From positions 1-6,086 of the forward strand of contig JAUVAE010000042.1 in the NCBI GenBank assembly GCA_030591905.1: a stretch of 6,086 nucleotides of DNA. The letters run 5' to 3'. Made by a program: the position numbers and the translations under genes. The DNA is from Candidatus Komeilibacteria bacterium (GTDB lineage Bacteria; Patescibacteriota; Patescibacteriia; UBA1558; S5-K13). Below, one piece after another: positions 1 to 5,371 of the stretch. Position 1 is the first letter of the stretch, and the number at the start of each line of letters is the position of its first letter. The notes beneath the pieces are model-generated. The model was not told the origin of the DNA and searched no databases. It saw only the letters and a list, made by a program, of their open reading frames with translations.

Positions 1-125
1 AAAACTTGCATCTTTTTTCCTGCTAAGCCTCCCCAAGTATAATCTTGGGTTACTATATTGATTTCCTTATTAGTACTGGCTAGTACTAAAATTTTCTTAT
101 CACAAGACTCTTTAATACCATCCAC
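1..125 (-). CDS. Unrecognised protein, N-terminal 41 codons only
   Basis: This gene reads leftwards out of the window and only its first 41 codons are present. The start is GTG at 125-123: a perfect AGGAGG lies five bases upstream, and an in-frame TAG overlaps that site, so no earlier start is possible. The ATG two bases further in is in another frame and soon meets a stop. The visible protein begins MDGIKESCDKKILVLAST and continues through a TQDYTWGGLAGKKMQ segment. An alternating hydrophobic strand (KKILVLAS) suggests a soluble alpha/beta or beta fold, and there is no signal peptide or membrane segment. I do not recognise the family and assign no function. It is transcribed divergently from the nucleoside kinase gene. 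It is the only gene here with a strong Shine-Dalgarno site. Confidence 0.75.
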   Translation of the reverse strand, partial: MDGIKESCDKKILVLASTNKEINIVTQDYTWGGLAGKKMQV

Positions 126-130
126 GATAT

Positions 131-136
131 CCTCCT
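131..136 (-). promoter_or_regulatory. Shine-Dalgarno site AGGAGG for the leftward gene
   Basis: On the minus strand AGGAGG sits five bases before the GTG start at 125. It fixes that start and shows that the organism uses canonical anti-SD pairing for at least some genes, unlike the + strand genes in this window. Confidence 0.8.
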
Positions 137-149
137 ATATATTTTTTAT

Positions 150-180
150 TTTATATCCTAATTTAACACATTTAATACAA
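150..180 (-). promoter_or_regulatory. Possible promoter for the leftward gene
   Basis: On the minus strand a TATAAA (155 to 150) could be a -10 box, with TTGTAT (180 to 175) as a weak -35 at a wide 19-base spacing. Transcription would start near 143, giving a leader of about 18 bases that contains the AGGAGG site. A small inverted repeat, TACAA-T-TTGTA at 176-186, overlaps the -35 and could be an operator. The region is so AT-rich that chance matches are likely. Confidence 0.3.
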
Positions 181-211
181 TTTGTAAATACAAAATACCT
201 CATCCTAATCT

Positions 212-240
212 TTGCTTTATTATTAGTATAATATTATACT
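212..240 (+). promoter_or_regulatory. Probable promoter of the nucleoside kinase-ahcY operon
   Basis: TTGCTT at 212-217 and TATACT at 235-240 are separated by 17 bases and resemble -35 and -10 boxes; the -35 matches the consensus only in its TTG. An overlapping TATAAT at 227-232 is an alternative -10 without a good -35. Transcription from TATACT would start near 247 and leave a leader of about 18 bases, in which no Shine-Dalgarno sequence precedes the ATG at 265. Confidence 0.45.
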
Positions 241-264
241 TAGAGAGTAAAATAACTGAAAAAT

Positions 265-1200
265 ATGAAAAAAATCTTAGTAACTGGTAGTATGGCCTAT
301 GATCGAATTATGAATTTTCCGGGATATTTTAAAGATCATATTATGCCTGACCAAATACATAATCTCAATGTTTCTTTTTTTGTAGATGAATTCCGAGAAT
401 CATACGGTGGCACGGCTGGCAATATTGCTTATAACCTAGGTTTATTAGAATCTAATCTCACAACCTGGACTAATGTGGGAGATGATTTTAAAAATTATCA
501 GCAGTGGTTTTCAAAAAATAATATTGATATTTCTAAAATCAAAGTTTTTAAAGATAAAAAAACAGCCTCGGCTTATATTATTACTGATCAGGCTGATAAT
601 CAAATCGCAGGATTTTTTCCTGGAGCCATGATGGAATCTATTAGTTTAAAACCAATCTCTTTAAAAAACATCAGTCTAGCTATAATTGCAGCTCAAAATC
701 CAATAGATATGGTAGAATTACCTTTATTATTTAAAGACAATGAAATTCCTTATATCTTTGATCCTGGACAACAAGTTACTTCTTTAAGTGGAGAACAATT
801 AAAACAAGCTATTAGTGGATCTAAAGTTTTAATTGGTAATGATTATGAAATTAAGTTAATCCAAGAAAAAACAAAATGGAACTTAAAAGATTTACAAAAC
901 GAAACTGAAATATTAATCATTACTTTAGGAGAAAAAGGTTCTCAAATTTATACTAAAAATAAAGAATATAATATCAAGCCAGCTGATCCCAAAAATACAT
1001 CTGATCCTACTGGAGCTGGTGATGCTTATCGAGCTGGTTTAATTAAAGGTCTGGTTAAAAAATGGCCTATAGAAAAAATAGGAAAATTTGCTGGACTGAT
1101 TGCAGTTTATACTGTTGAAAAATATGGTACTCAAACTCACGAATTTACTTGGTCAGAGTTAGAAGAAAGATATCAACAAAATTTTAAAGAAAAACTATAA
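265..1200 (+). CDS. PfkB-family nucleoside kinase (adenosine/inosine kinase-like)
   Basis: This 311-residue protein is a complete ribokinase/PfkB-fold sugar or nucleoside kinase. Visible motifs are GGTAGN at 48-53 (substrate-binding glycine pair), the NxxE metal-site motif at 192-195 (NDYE), and the anion-hole motif DPTGAGD at 247-253, where D253 is the expected catalytic base. From memory, the sequence around ITDQADNQI (106-114), FDPGQQ (165-170), DPTGAGDAYRAG (247-258) and EKYGTQT (285-291) resembles the Methanocaldococcus jannaschii nucleoside kinase MJ0406 more than ribokinase or fructokinase. That enzyme phosphorylates several nucleosides with ATP. The S-adenosylhomocysteine hydrolase gene follows after 30 bases, so the natural substrate is probably the nucleoside that enzyme releases, adenosine or possibly inosine. 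The ATG at 265 gives a normal N-terminal beta strand (KKILVTGS); no Shine-Dalgarno site precedes it. The fold is certain, the exact substrate is inferred. Confidence 0.88.
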   Translation: MKKILVTGSMAYDRIMNFPGYFKDHIMPDQIHNLNVSFFVDEFRESYGGTAGNIAYNLGLLESNLTTWTNVGDDFKNYQQWFSKNNIDISKIKVFKDKKTASAYIITDQADNQIAGFFPGAMMESISLKPISLKNISLAIIAAQNPIDMVELPLLFKDNEIPYIFDPGQQVTSLSGEQLKQAISGSKVLIGNDYEIKLIQEKTKWNLKDLQNETEILIITLGEKGSQIYTKNKEYNIKPADPKNTSDPTGAGDAYRAGLIKGLVKKWPIEKIGKFAGLIAVYTVEKYGTQTHEFTWSELEERYQQNFKEKL

Positions 1201-1212
1201 TTAACAACTTAT

Positions 1213-1218
1213 TATAAT
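1213..1218 (+). promoter_or_regulatory. Possible internal -10 box before ahcY
   Basis: A TATAAT lies in the 30-base gap between the kinase and ahcY, 12 bases before the ATG at 1231. It could give a very short-leader transcript of ahcY alone. No recognisable -35 lies 16-18 bases upstream, so this is weak; readthrough from the kinase gene is the simpler explanation. Confidence 0.25.
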
Positions 1219-1230
1219 TTACAAAACATT

Positions 1231-2493
1231 ATGCCAAATTACGACATTACAAACCTAAAACTTGCCTCCTCAGGTAAAAAAAGAATAGAATGGGCTGATA
1301 ATGACATGCCAGTTTTAAAACAAATCCGAAAAAAGTGGAACAAGACTAAACCATTAAAAGGAGTCAAAACCTCTTCCTGTATGCATGTAACCTGCGAAAC
1401 TGCTAATCTAATGAGAACTTTAAAAGCTGGTGGAGCAGATGTATTTTTATGTGCTTCTAATCCATTATCCACTCAAGACGATGTAGCCGCTTCCTTAGTT
1501 AAAGATTATGGTATTAAAGTTCATGCTCGGAGAGGTGAAGATAAAAAAACTTATTTTAAACATTTAGAATCAGCTATTAAACATCAGCCTCAAATAACCA
1601 TGGATGATGGGGCAGATTTATTATCTTTATTACATACTAAATACAAAAAACAAGCTTTCACAATAAAAGGTTCTATGGAAGAAACTACTACGGGTGTAAT
1701 TAGATTAAAAGCTTTAGAACAGCAAGAAAAATTAATGGTTCCGATTATTGCTGTTAATGATGCCCGAACAAAAAATTTGTTCGATAATAGATATGGAACC
1801 GGCCAATCAACTTTAGATGGAATCATTAGAGCAACTGATATATTAATTGCTGGAAAAAATATTGTTGTCGCTGGTTACGGCTGGTGCGGACGCGGATTTG
1901 CTATGCGAGCTCGAGGAATGGGAGCTAATGTCATTATTACTGAAGTAGATTCAATTAAAGCAATTGAAGCGACTATGGATGGCTTTCGAGTAATGACCAT
2001 GAATGAAGCTGCTCCAATTGGAGACTTATTCTGTACTTTAACTGGCGATATTCATGTAGTTGATATTCACCATTTTAAAAAAATGAGAGATGGAGCTATA
2101 GTTTGTAATTCTGGACATTTTGATGTTGAATTAAATATTAAAGGTTTGAAAAAAATTGCTCAAAAAATCAGAAAAAAAGTCAGAAATTTTACTGATGAAT
2201 ATACTTTAAAAAATGGCAAACGAATATTTGTTTTAGCTGATGGTAGATTAATTAATTTAGCTGCTGCTGAAGGTCATCCAGCCTCAGTGATGGATATGAG
2301 TTTTTCAACTCAAGCCTTAACAGCTGAATATATAAATAAAAATTATAAAAAATTTCGAAACAAAGTTTATAATGTTCCCGAAGAAATAGAGGAGTGGATT
2401 GCTAAATCTAAACTTAAATCTATGAATATTAATATTGATACTTTAACTCCTGAACAAAAAAAATATTTAGCTTCTTGGGAAATAGGAACCTAA
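1231..2493 (+). CDS. ahcY: S-adenosylhomocysteine hydrolase (adenosylhomocysteinase)
   Basis: This NAD-dependent cytosolic enzyme reversibly splits S-adenosylhomocysteine, the by-product of SAM-dependent methylation, into homocysteine and adenosine. All 420 residues align by eye with the family. Substrate-domain residues include H52 (MHVTCET), E56, D126 (MDDGADL), E151 (EETTTG), and K181 and D185-N186 (TKNLFDNRYGTGQS). The Rossmann NAD loop is GYGWCGRG at 215-222, with E238 as the expected NAD-ribose ligand. GHFDVE (295-300) and AAAEGHPASVMDMSF (344-358) complete the active site. The protein ends at SWEIGT and lacks the KxxxYRY-like C-terminal tail of the eukaryotic/proteobacterial form, which places it with the shorter archaeal/Thermotoga type. 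In methanogens a member of that type prefers S-inosylhomocysteine, so adenosine specificity is likely but not proved. The start is supported by alignment (YDITNLKLASSGKKRIEWA), not by a Shine-Dalgarno site. It forms an operon with the preceding kinase. Confidence 0.97.
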   Translation: MPNYDITNLKLASSGKKRIEWADNDMPVLKQIRKKWNKTKPLKGVKTSSCMHVTCETANLMRTLKAGGADVFLCASNPLSTQDDVAASLVKDYGIKVHARRGEDKKTYFKHLESAIKHQPQITMDDGADLLSLLHTKYKKQAFTIKGSMEETTTGVIRLKALEQQEKLMVPIIAVNDARTKNLFDNRYGTGQSTLDGIIRATDILIAGKNIVVAGYGWCGRGFAMRARGMGANVIITEVDSIKAIEATMDGFRVMTMNEAAPIGDLFCTLTGDIHVVDIHHFKKMRDGAIVCNSGHFDVELNIKGLKKIAQKIRKKVRNFTDEYTLKNGKRIFVLADGRLINLAAAEGHPASVMDMSFSTQALTAEYINKNYKKFRNKVYNVPEEIEEWIAKSKLKSMNINIDTLTPEQKKYLASWEIGT

Positions 2494-2494
2494 T

Positions 2495-2507
2495 AACGCT
2501 TCGCGTT
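2495..2507. repeat. Small GC-rich hairpin AACGC-TTC-GCGTT
   Basis: A perfect 5-bp stem (AACGC 2495-2499, GCGTT 2503-2507) with a TTC loop begins one base after the ahcY stop codon. It is conspicuously GC-rich for this DNA. No T-run follows, so it is not a terminator. It directly abuts the 7-bp tandem array and may belong to the same dispersed repeat. Confidence 0.6.
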
Positions 2508-2508
2508 C

Positions 2509-2536
2509 AATTTCTAATTTCTAATTACAAATTTCA
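2509..2536. repeat. 7-bp tandem repeat array, four units (AATTTCT-like)
   Basis: Four consecutive 7-base units read AATTTCT, AATTTCT, AATTACA, AATTTCA with no phase slip. The array lies between ahcY and its terminator, outside any gene. I recall similar heptamer runs in intergenic regions of Parcubacteria-like genomes, but that is memory and not a search result. Confidence 0.65.
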
Positions 2537-2552
2537 ATTTAAATTAATAATT

Positions 2553-2580
2553 AAAACTGGCTCTTTATGAGCCTGTTTTT
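2553..2580 (+). terminator. Intrinsic terminator after ahcY
   Basis: The arms AAAAC-T-GGCTC (2553-2563) and GAGCC-T-GTTTT (2569-2579) pair through ten base pairs with one T-T mismatch around a TTTAT loop, and the hairpin ends in a T-run (2576-2580). The A-run on the left arm means it could also work for transcripts from the other strand. It closes the kinase-ahcY operon 59 bases after the ahcY stop. Confidence 0.88.
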
Positions 2581-2592
2581 ATATGTTAAAAT

Positions 2593-2631
2593 AAGTACAT
2601 CAGCACATTTATGTAGATTTAATGTGTACTT
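2593..2631. other. Bulged inverted repeat upstream of the glycosyltransferase-NUDIX gene
   Basis: AAGTA (2593-2597) plus CACATT (2604-2609) can pair with AATGTG (2621-2626) plus TACTT (2627-2631). This gives an 11-bp stem interrupted by a six-base one-sided bulge (CATCAG) around an 11-base loop. It ends one base before the candidate -10 box at 2633-2638, so as DNA it spans the -35 position and could be an operator. If transcription starts at the ATG it would not be in the mRNA. It is not followed by a T-run suited to termination. Confidence 0.45.
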
Positions 2632-2632
2632 T

Positions 2633-2638
2633 TATATT
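2633..2638 (+). promoter_or_regulatory. Possible -10 box for a leaderless or near-leaderless transcript
   Basis: TATATT ends eight bases before the ATG at 2647, so transcription would begin at or within a base or two of the start codon. The gene follows a terminator and has no Shine-Dalgarno site, so a promoter is needed nearby. No convincing -35 is visible, and TAGAAT at 2638-2643 is a competing match. Confidence 0.4.
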
Positions 2639-2646
2639 AGAATACT

Positions 2647-3858
2647 ATGAATAAAATAAATATTCTCGGCACAGAGATAAATAAAATAAATTACCCAGAA
2701 ACTCTTAATAAAATAGGGGAGTTTATTAATGATGATCAACAACATTATATAGTCACTCCTAACCCGGAAATAGTATTAAAAGCTAGTCGAGATACTTATT
2801 ATCGAGGAATATTAAATAATGCTGATTTATCATTACCAGATGGCTTTGGATTAATATTAGGTTCTTGGTTTTTAGGTGATCCAATTTATCATCGCGTAAC
2901 TGGTATAGACTTAACTCATCAGATAGCTGGATTATCAGCCCAGAAAAACTATAAAGTATTTTTATTAGGTGGACGAGAAGATGTCGTAAACATAGCTAAA
3001 ACTAAGTTAGAATTAAAATATAAGGGATTGAAAATAGTTGGGACTGAAGAAGGATCTAAGGATATCAAAAAAATAAATAATCAAGAAAACAATCAGATTA
3101 TTGAAAAAATAAAAGCCAGCCAAGCTCAAATATTATTAGTAGCTTATGGAGCACCTTGGCAAGAAAAATGGATTTTTGAAAACTTACGAAAGATACCTAA
3201 TATAAAAATAGCTATTGGAATCGGCGGTGCCTTTGACTTCATATCTGGAAAAATTCTAAGAGCACCTAAAATGTTTAGAAAATTAGGCTTAGAATGGTTA
3301 TGGCGACTTTTTATGGAACCAGTCAGAATCAACAGAATCCTAAATGCTACTCTCAAATATTCTTGGGAATTATTAAAATGGAAAAGACATATTTCTCAAT
3401 CTTATCGTAAAAATGTTGTTGGTGTAATAATTAATCTAGAAAAAGACAAAATTTTAATACTAAATAGGAAAAAAAATTTAACAGAATGGCAATTTCCTCA
3501 AGGTGGAATAGAGGACAATGAAACCGCTGAAAAAGCAGTTTTAAGAGAAATGAAAGAAGAAACTGGCCTATCTAAATTAAAAATTATTTCTAAAGTTGAT
3601 AGAACTTTTCGTTATTACTGGCCTATTCATTGGCCTAAAGAAACAACTCGAGAAACTGTTCATTATAATCAAAAATGGTGTGGCCATGAACAAACAATAT
3701 TTATTCTTCAACAAACTGAAAACGAAGTTCCTCGTCCCCAAGAAGAACATGAAGAACATCAATGGGTTAGTAAAGAAAATCTTTTAGAAAAAACTCATCC
3801 TATTAGACATCAATTAATGAAAATAGTTTTAAAAGAAATTAATAAATATTTAAAATAA
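2647..3858 (+). CDS. WecG/TagA/CpsF glycosyltransferase fused to an RppH-like NUDIX hydrolase
   Basis: One uninterrupted 403-codon frame encodes two enzymes. Residues 1 to about 245 are a GT26-family (WecG/TagA/CpsF) glycosyltransferase. Its family landmarks are TPNPE at 37-41, PDG at 64-66, HRVTGIDL at 82-89, LLGG at 106-109, GAPWQEKW at 168-175, and the arginine-rich C-terminal appendage (roughly 195-240). T37 and D65 fall where catalytic residues are reported for TagA. Such enzymes transfer an N-acetylmannosamine-type sugar to an undecaprenyl-linked acceptor at the membrane. Residues about 253-403 are a NUDIX hydrolase with an intact Nudix box: G286, E292, R300-E301, E304-E305, G307-L308. 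YRKNVVGVI and WQFPQGG resemble RppH/Ap4A hydrolases. Substrates of both domains are unproved. Standalone GT26 proteins are about 200-250 residues and standalone RppH-like ones about 150-180, so this is a full end-to-end fusion. gltX follows after one base. Confidence 0.93.
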   Translation: MNKINILGTEINKINYPETLNKIGEFINDDQQHYIVTPNPEIVLKASRDTYYRGILNNADLSLPDGFGLILGSWFLGDPIYHRVTGIDLTHQIAGLSAQKNYKVFLLGGREDVVNIAKTKLELKYKGLKIVGTEEGSKDIKKINNQENNQIIEKIKASQAQILLVAYGAPWQEKWIFENLRKIPNIKIAIGIGGAFDFISGKILRAPKMFRKLGLEWLWRLFMEPVRINRILNATLKYSWELLKWKRHISQSYRKNVVGVIINLEKDKILILNRKKNLTEWQFPQGGIEDNETAEKAVLREMKEETGLSKLKIISKVDRTFRYYWPIHWPKETTRETVHYNQKWCGHEQTIFILQQTENEVPRPQEEHEEHQWVSKENLLEKTHPIRHQLMKIVLKEINKYLK

Positions 3859-3859
3859 C

Positions 3860-5326
3860 ATGAATAAAGTAAGATTTGCACCATCACCAACTGGATATTT
3901 ACATATCGGTGGCTTAAGAACAGCTCTCTATAATTATTTGTTTGCTAAAAGTAATAAAGCTAAATTCCTTCTTCGGATAGAAGATACTGACCAAACTAGA
4001 CATGTAAAAGATGCCGACCAACAAATTATTGAAACTCTAAAAACTTTTGGTATAAATTTTGATGAAGGTCCTTTTTATCAATCCCAAAGATTAGAAATAT
4101 ACCAAAAATATGTTAAACAATTAATTAAAGAAGATAAAGCTTATTATTGTTTTTGTACCAAAGAAAGACTCGATGAAATGAGAAAAAAACAAATCTCTGA
4201 AAAAAGAATCCCTAAATATGACCGTCACTGTTTAAATTTATCCAAAGAGAAAATAGAAGAAAAATTAAAAAATAAAGAACCTCATGTAATTAGATTAAGA
4301 CTTCCAGATAACAAAGATATTATTTTTAAAGATAAAGTATATGGTGAAATAAAAATCAATAGTAAGGATATGGACGATCAGGTTTTATTAAAGTCCGATG
4401 GCTATCCAACCTATCATTTAGCTGTGGTAGTAGACGACCATGAAATGGATGTTACTCATATCATTAGAGGCGAGGAGTGGCTACCATCAACTCCTAAGCA
4501 TATTCTGCTTTATCAAATGTTTAATTGGGAAACTCCAGAATTTATTCATTTACCATTATTATTAAATCCAGATAAATCTAAATTATCTAAGAGACAAGGA
4601 GATGTAGCAGCAGAGGAGTTTCTAAACAAAGGATATCTACCTGAAGCAATTTTAAACTACATAGCATTTTTAGGATGGAATCCAAAAACAACTAAAGAAA
4701 TTTATTCAGTAGAGGAGTTAATTAAAGATTTTGATATAGCTAAAATAAATAAAGCTGGAGCTATTTTTGATATTGAAAAACTTAATTGGTTTAATGCTGA
4801 ATATGTTCGTAATATAGTAAAAGAAAAAGGGGAAAGATATCAAAAATTATTAGCAGAAGCTAAAAAATATTTTCCTCTAGATTTAGATCAAAATAAATTA
4901 GAAAACATATTTATAGTTTTGTCAAGTAGATTAAATTACTTATCCGAACTAGAGGAGTCTAGTAAGTTTATTTTTGAATTACCTAATTATGATCCTCAAA
5001 TGCTTATCTTTAAAAAAAGTGATCAAGAAAAAACTATCAAAGGATTAAAACTAGCTCAATTATTTTTAACAGGAATACCAGAGAAAGATGAACCCTTTTG
5101 GAGTGAGGGGCCTAAACTATATCAAAATCTTAATGAATATTTAGTAGATTATTTTGGGGAAAAAATTAAAGAAAATGATTTAAATCCTGGCGATGCTTTC
5201 TGGCCATTAAGAGTAGCTTTATCTGGATTAGATAAAAGCCCAAGTCCTGCTGAAATTTTATGGATACTGGGTAAAAAAGAAAGTTTAAATAGAATTAACA
5301 TAGCTCTCAAAAAATTAGATACATAA
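3860..5326 (+). CDS. gltX: Glutamyl-tRNA synthetase
   Basis: This 488-residue class I aminoacyl-tRNA synthetase attaches glutamate to tRNA(Glu) in the cytoplasm. The first signature is PSPTGYLHIGG at 8-18 (HIGH-type motif) and the second is KLSKR at 241-245 (KMSKS-type). RIEDTDQTR (39-47) and RGEEWLPSTPKH (203-214) are further catalytic-core landmarks. The tRNA-acceptor insertion has C97, C99 and C124 at zinc-ligand positions of the E. coli enzyme, but N126 replaces the usual fourth ligand; H123 might substitute. The anticodon-binding domain runs from about 310 and ends in the typical PLRVALSG...SPAEILWILGKKE block (449-474). Length is normal. The ATG lies one base after the previous stop, without a Shine-Dalgarno site, implying translational coupling. 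I cannot tell from sequence alone whether it also charges tRNA(Gln). Confidence 0.97.
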   Translation: MNKVRFAPSPTGYLHIGGLRTALYNYLFAKSNKAKFLLRIEDTDQTRHVKDADQQIIETLKTFGINFDEGPFYQSQRLEIYQKYVKQLIKEDKAYYCFCTKERLDEMRKKQISEKRIPKYDRHCLNLSKEKIEEKLKNKEPHVIRLRLPDNKDIIFKDKVYGEIKINSKDMDDQVLLKSDGYPTYHLAVVVDDHEMDVTHIIRGEEWLPSTPKHILLYQMFNWETPEFIHLPLLLNPDKSKLSKRQGDVAAEEFLNKGYLPEAILNYIAFLGWNPKTTKEIYSVEELIKDFDIAKINKAGAIFDIEKLNWFNAEYVRNIVKEKGERYQKLLAEAKKYFPLDLDQNKLENIFIVLSSRLNYLSELEESSKFIFELPNYDPQMLIFKKSDQEKTIKGLKLAQLFLTGIPEKDEPFWSEGPKLYQNLNEYLVDYFGEKIKENDLNPGDAFWPLRVALSGLDKSPSPAEILWILGKKESLNRINIALKKLDT

Positions 5327-5353
5327 TACATAATACTTTATACAAAATACATA
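5319..5353. repeat. 7-bp tandem repeat array, five units (ATACATA-like), overlapping the gltX stop
   Basis: Five consecutive 7-base units read ATACATA, ATACATA, ATACTTT, ATACAAA, ATACATA. The first unit contains the last codons of gltX, and the TAA stop (5324-5326) straddles the first two units. The period matches the array after ahcY although the unit differs. Part of the array supplies the possible -35 box of the next gene. Confidence 0.65.
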
Positions 5354-5365
5354 ATCAGTTATAAT
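5337..5365 (+). promoter_or_regulatory. Probable promoter of the coiled-coil protein gene (leaderless)
   Basis: TTTATA (5337-5342) and a consensus TATAAT (5360-5365) are separated by 17 bases. The ATG at 5372 starts seven bases after the -10 box, exactly where transcription would normally begin, so the mRNA is predicted to be leaderless. No Shine-Dalgarno site is present. No terminator hairpin separates this gene from gltX, so readthrough is also possible. Confidence 0.55.
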
Positions 5366-5371
5366 TAAAGC

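Noticed and set aside
71..88. Perfect 7-bp inverted repeat TAGTACT-GGCT-AGTACTA
   Set aside because: It lies wholly inside the leftward coding sequence, where the codons read LVLASTN; with no T-run and no nearby promoter, it is best explained as coding coincidence.
1239..1826. Two minus-strand open frames (77 and 78 codons) opposite ahcY
   Set aside because: They lie antisense to highly conserved ahcY blocks, resemble no known family, and are explained by codon bias on the coding strand.
2509..2536. CRISPR-like array
   Set aside because: The units are seven bases long and contiguous, with no spacers.
2494..2646. Riboswitch (for example SAH- or SAM-responsive) or small RNA in the gap after ahcY
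   Set aside because: The gap is taken up by a mini-hairpin, heptamer repeats, a terminator and one bulged repeat. No conserved GC-rich multi-stem riboswitch core is visible, and an SAH switch would be expected before ahcY, where only 30 bases exist.
3144..3762. Two minus-strand open frames (70 and 61 codons) opposite the fusion gene
   Set aside because: They are antisense shadows of conserved GT26 and NUDIX segments with no promoter, ribosome site or recognisable protein features.
3596..3787. Overlapping 63-codon plus-strand open frame inside the fusion gene
   Set aside because: It is a shadow of the NUDIX domain in another frame. The real frame there carries a complete Nudix fold with conserved motifs; the shadow is low-complexity Lys/Asn/Ile-rich sequence without a ribosome-binding site.
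5149..5331. Minus-strand 60-codon open frame across the gltX end
   Set aside because: It is antisense to the conserved C-terminal block of glutamyl-tRNA synthetase and starts inside the heptamer repeat, with no supporting signals.
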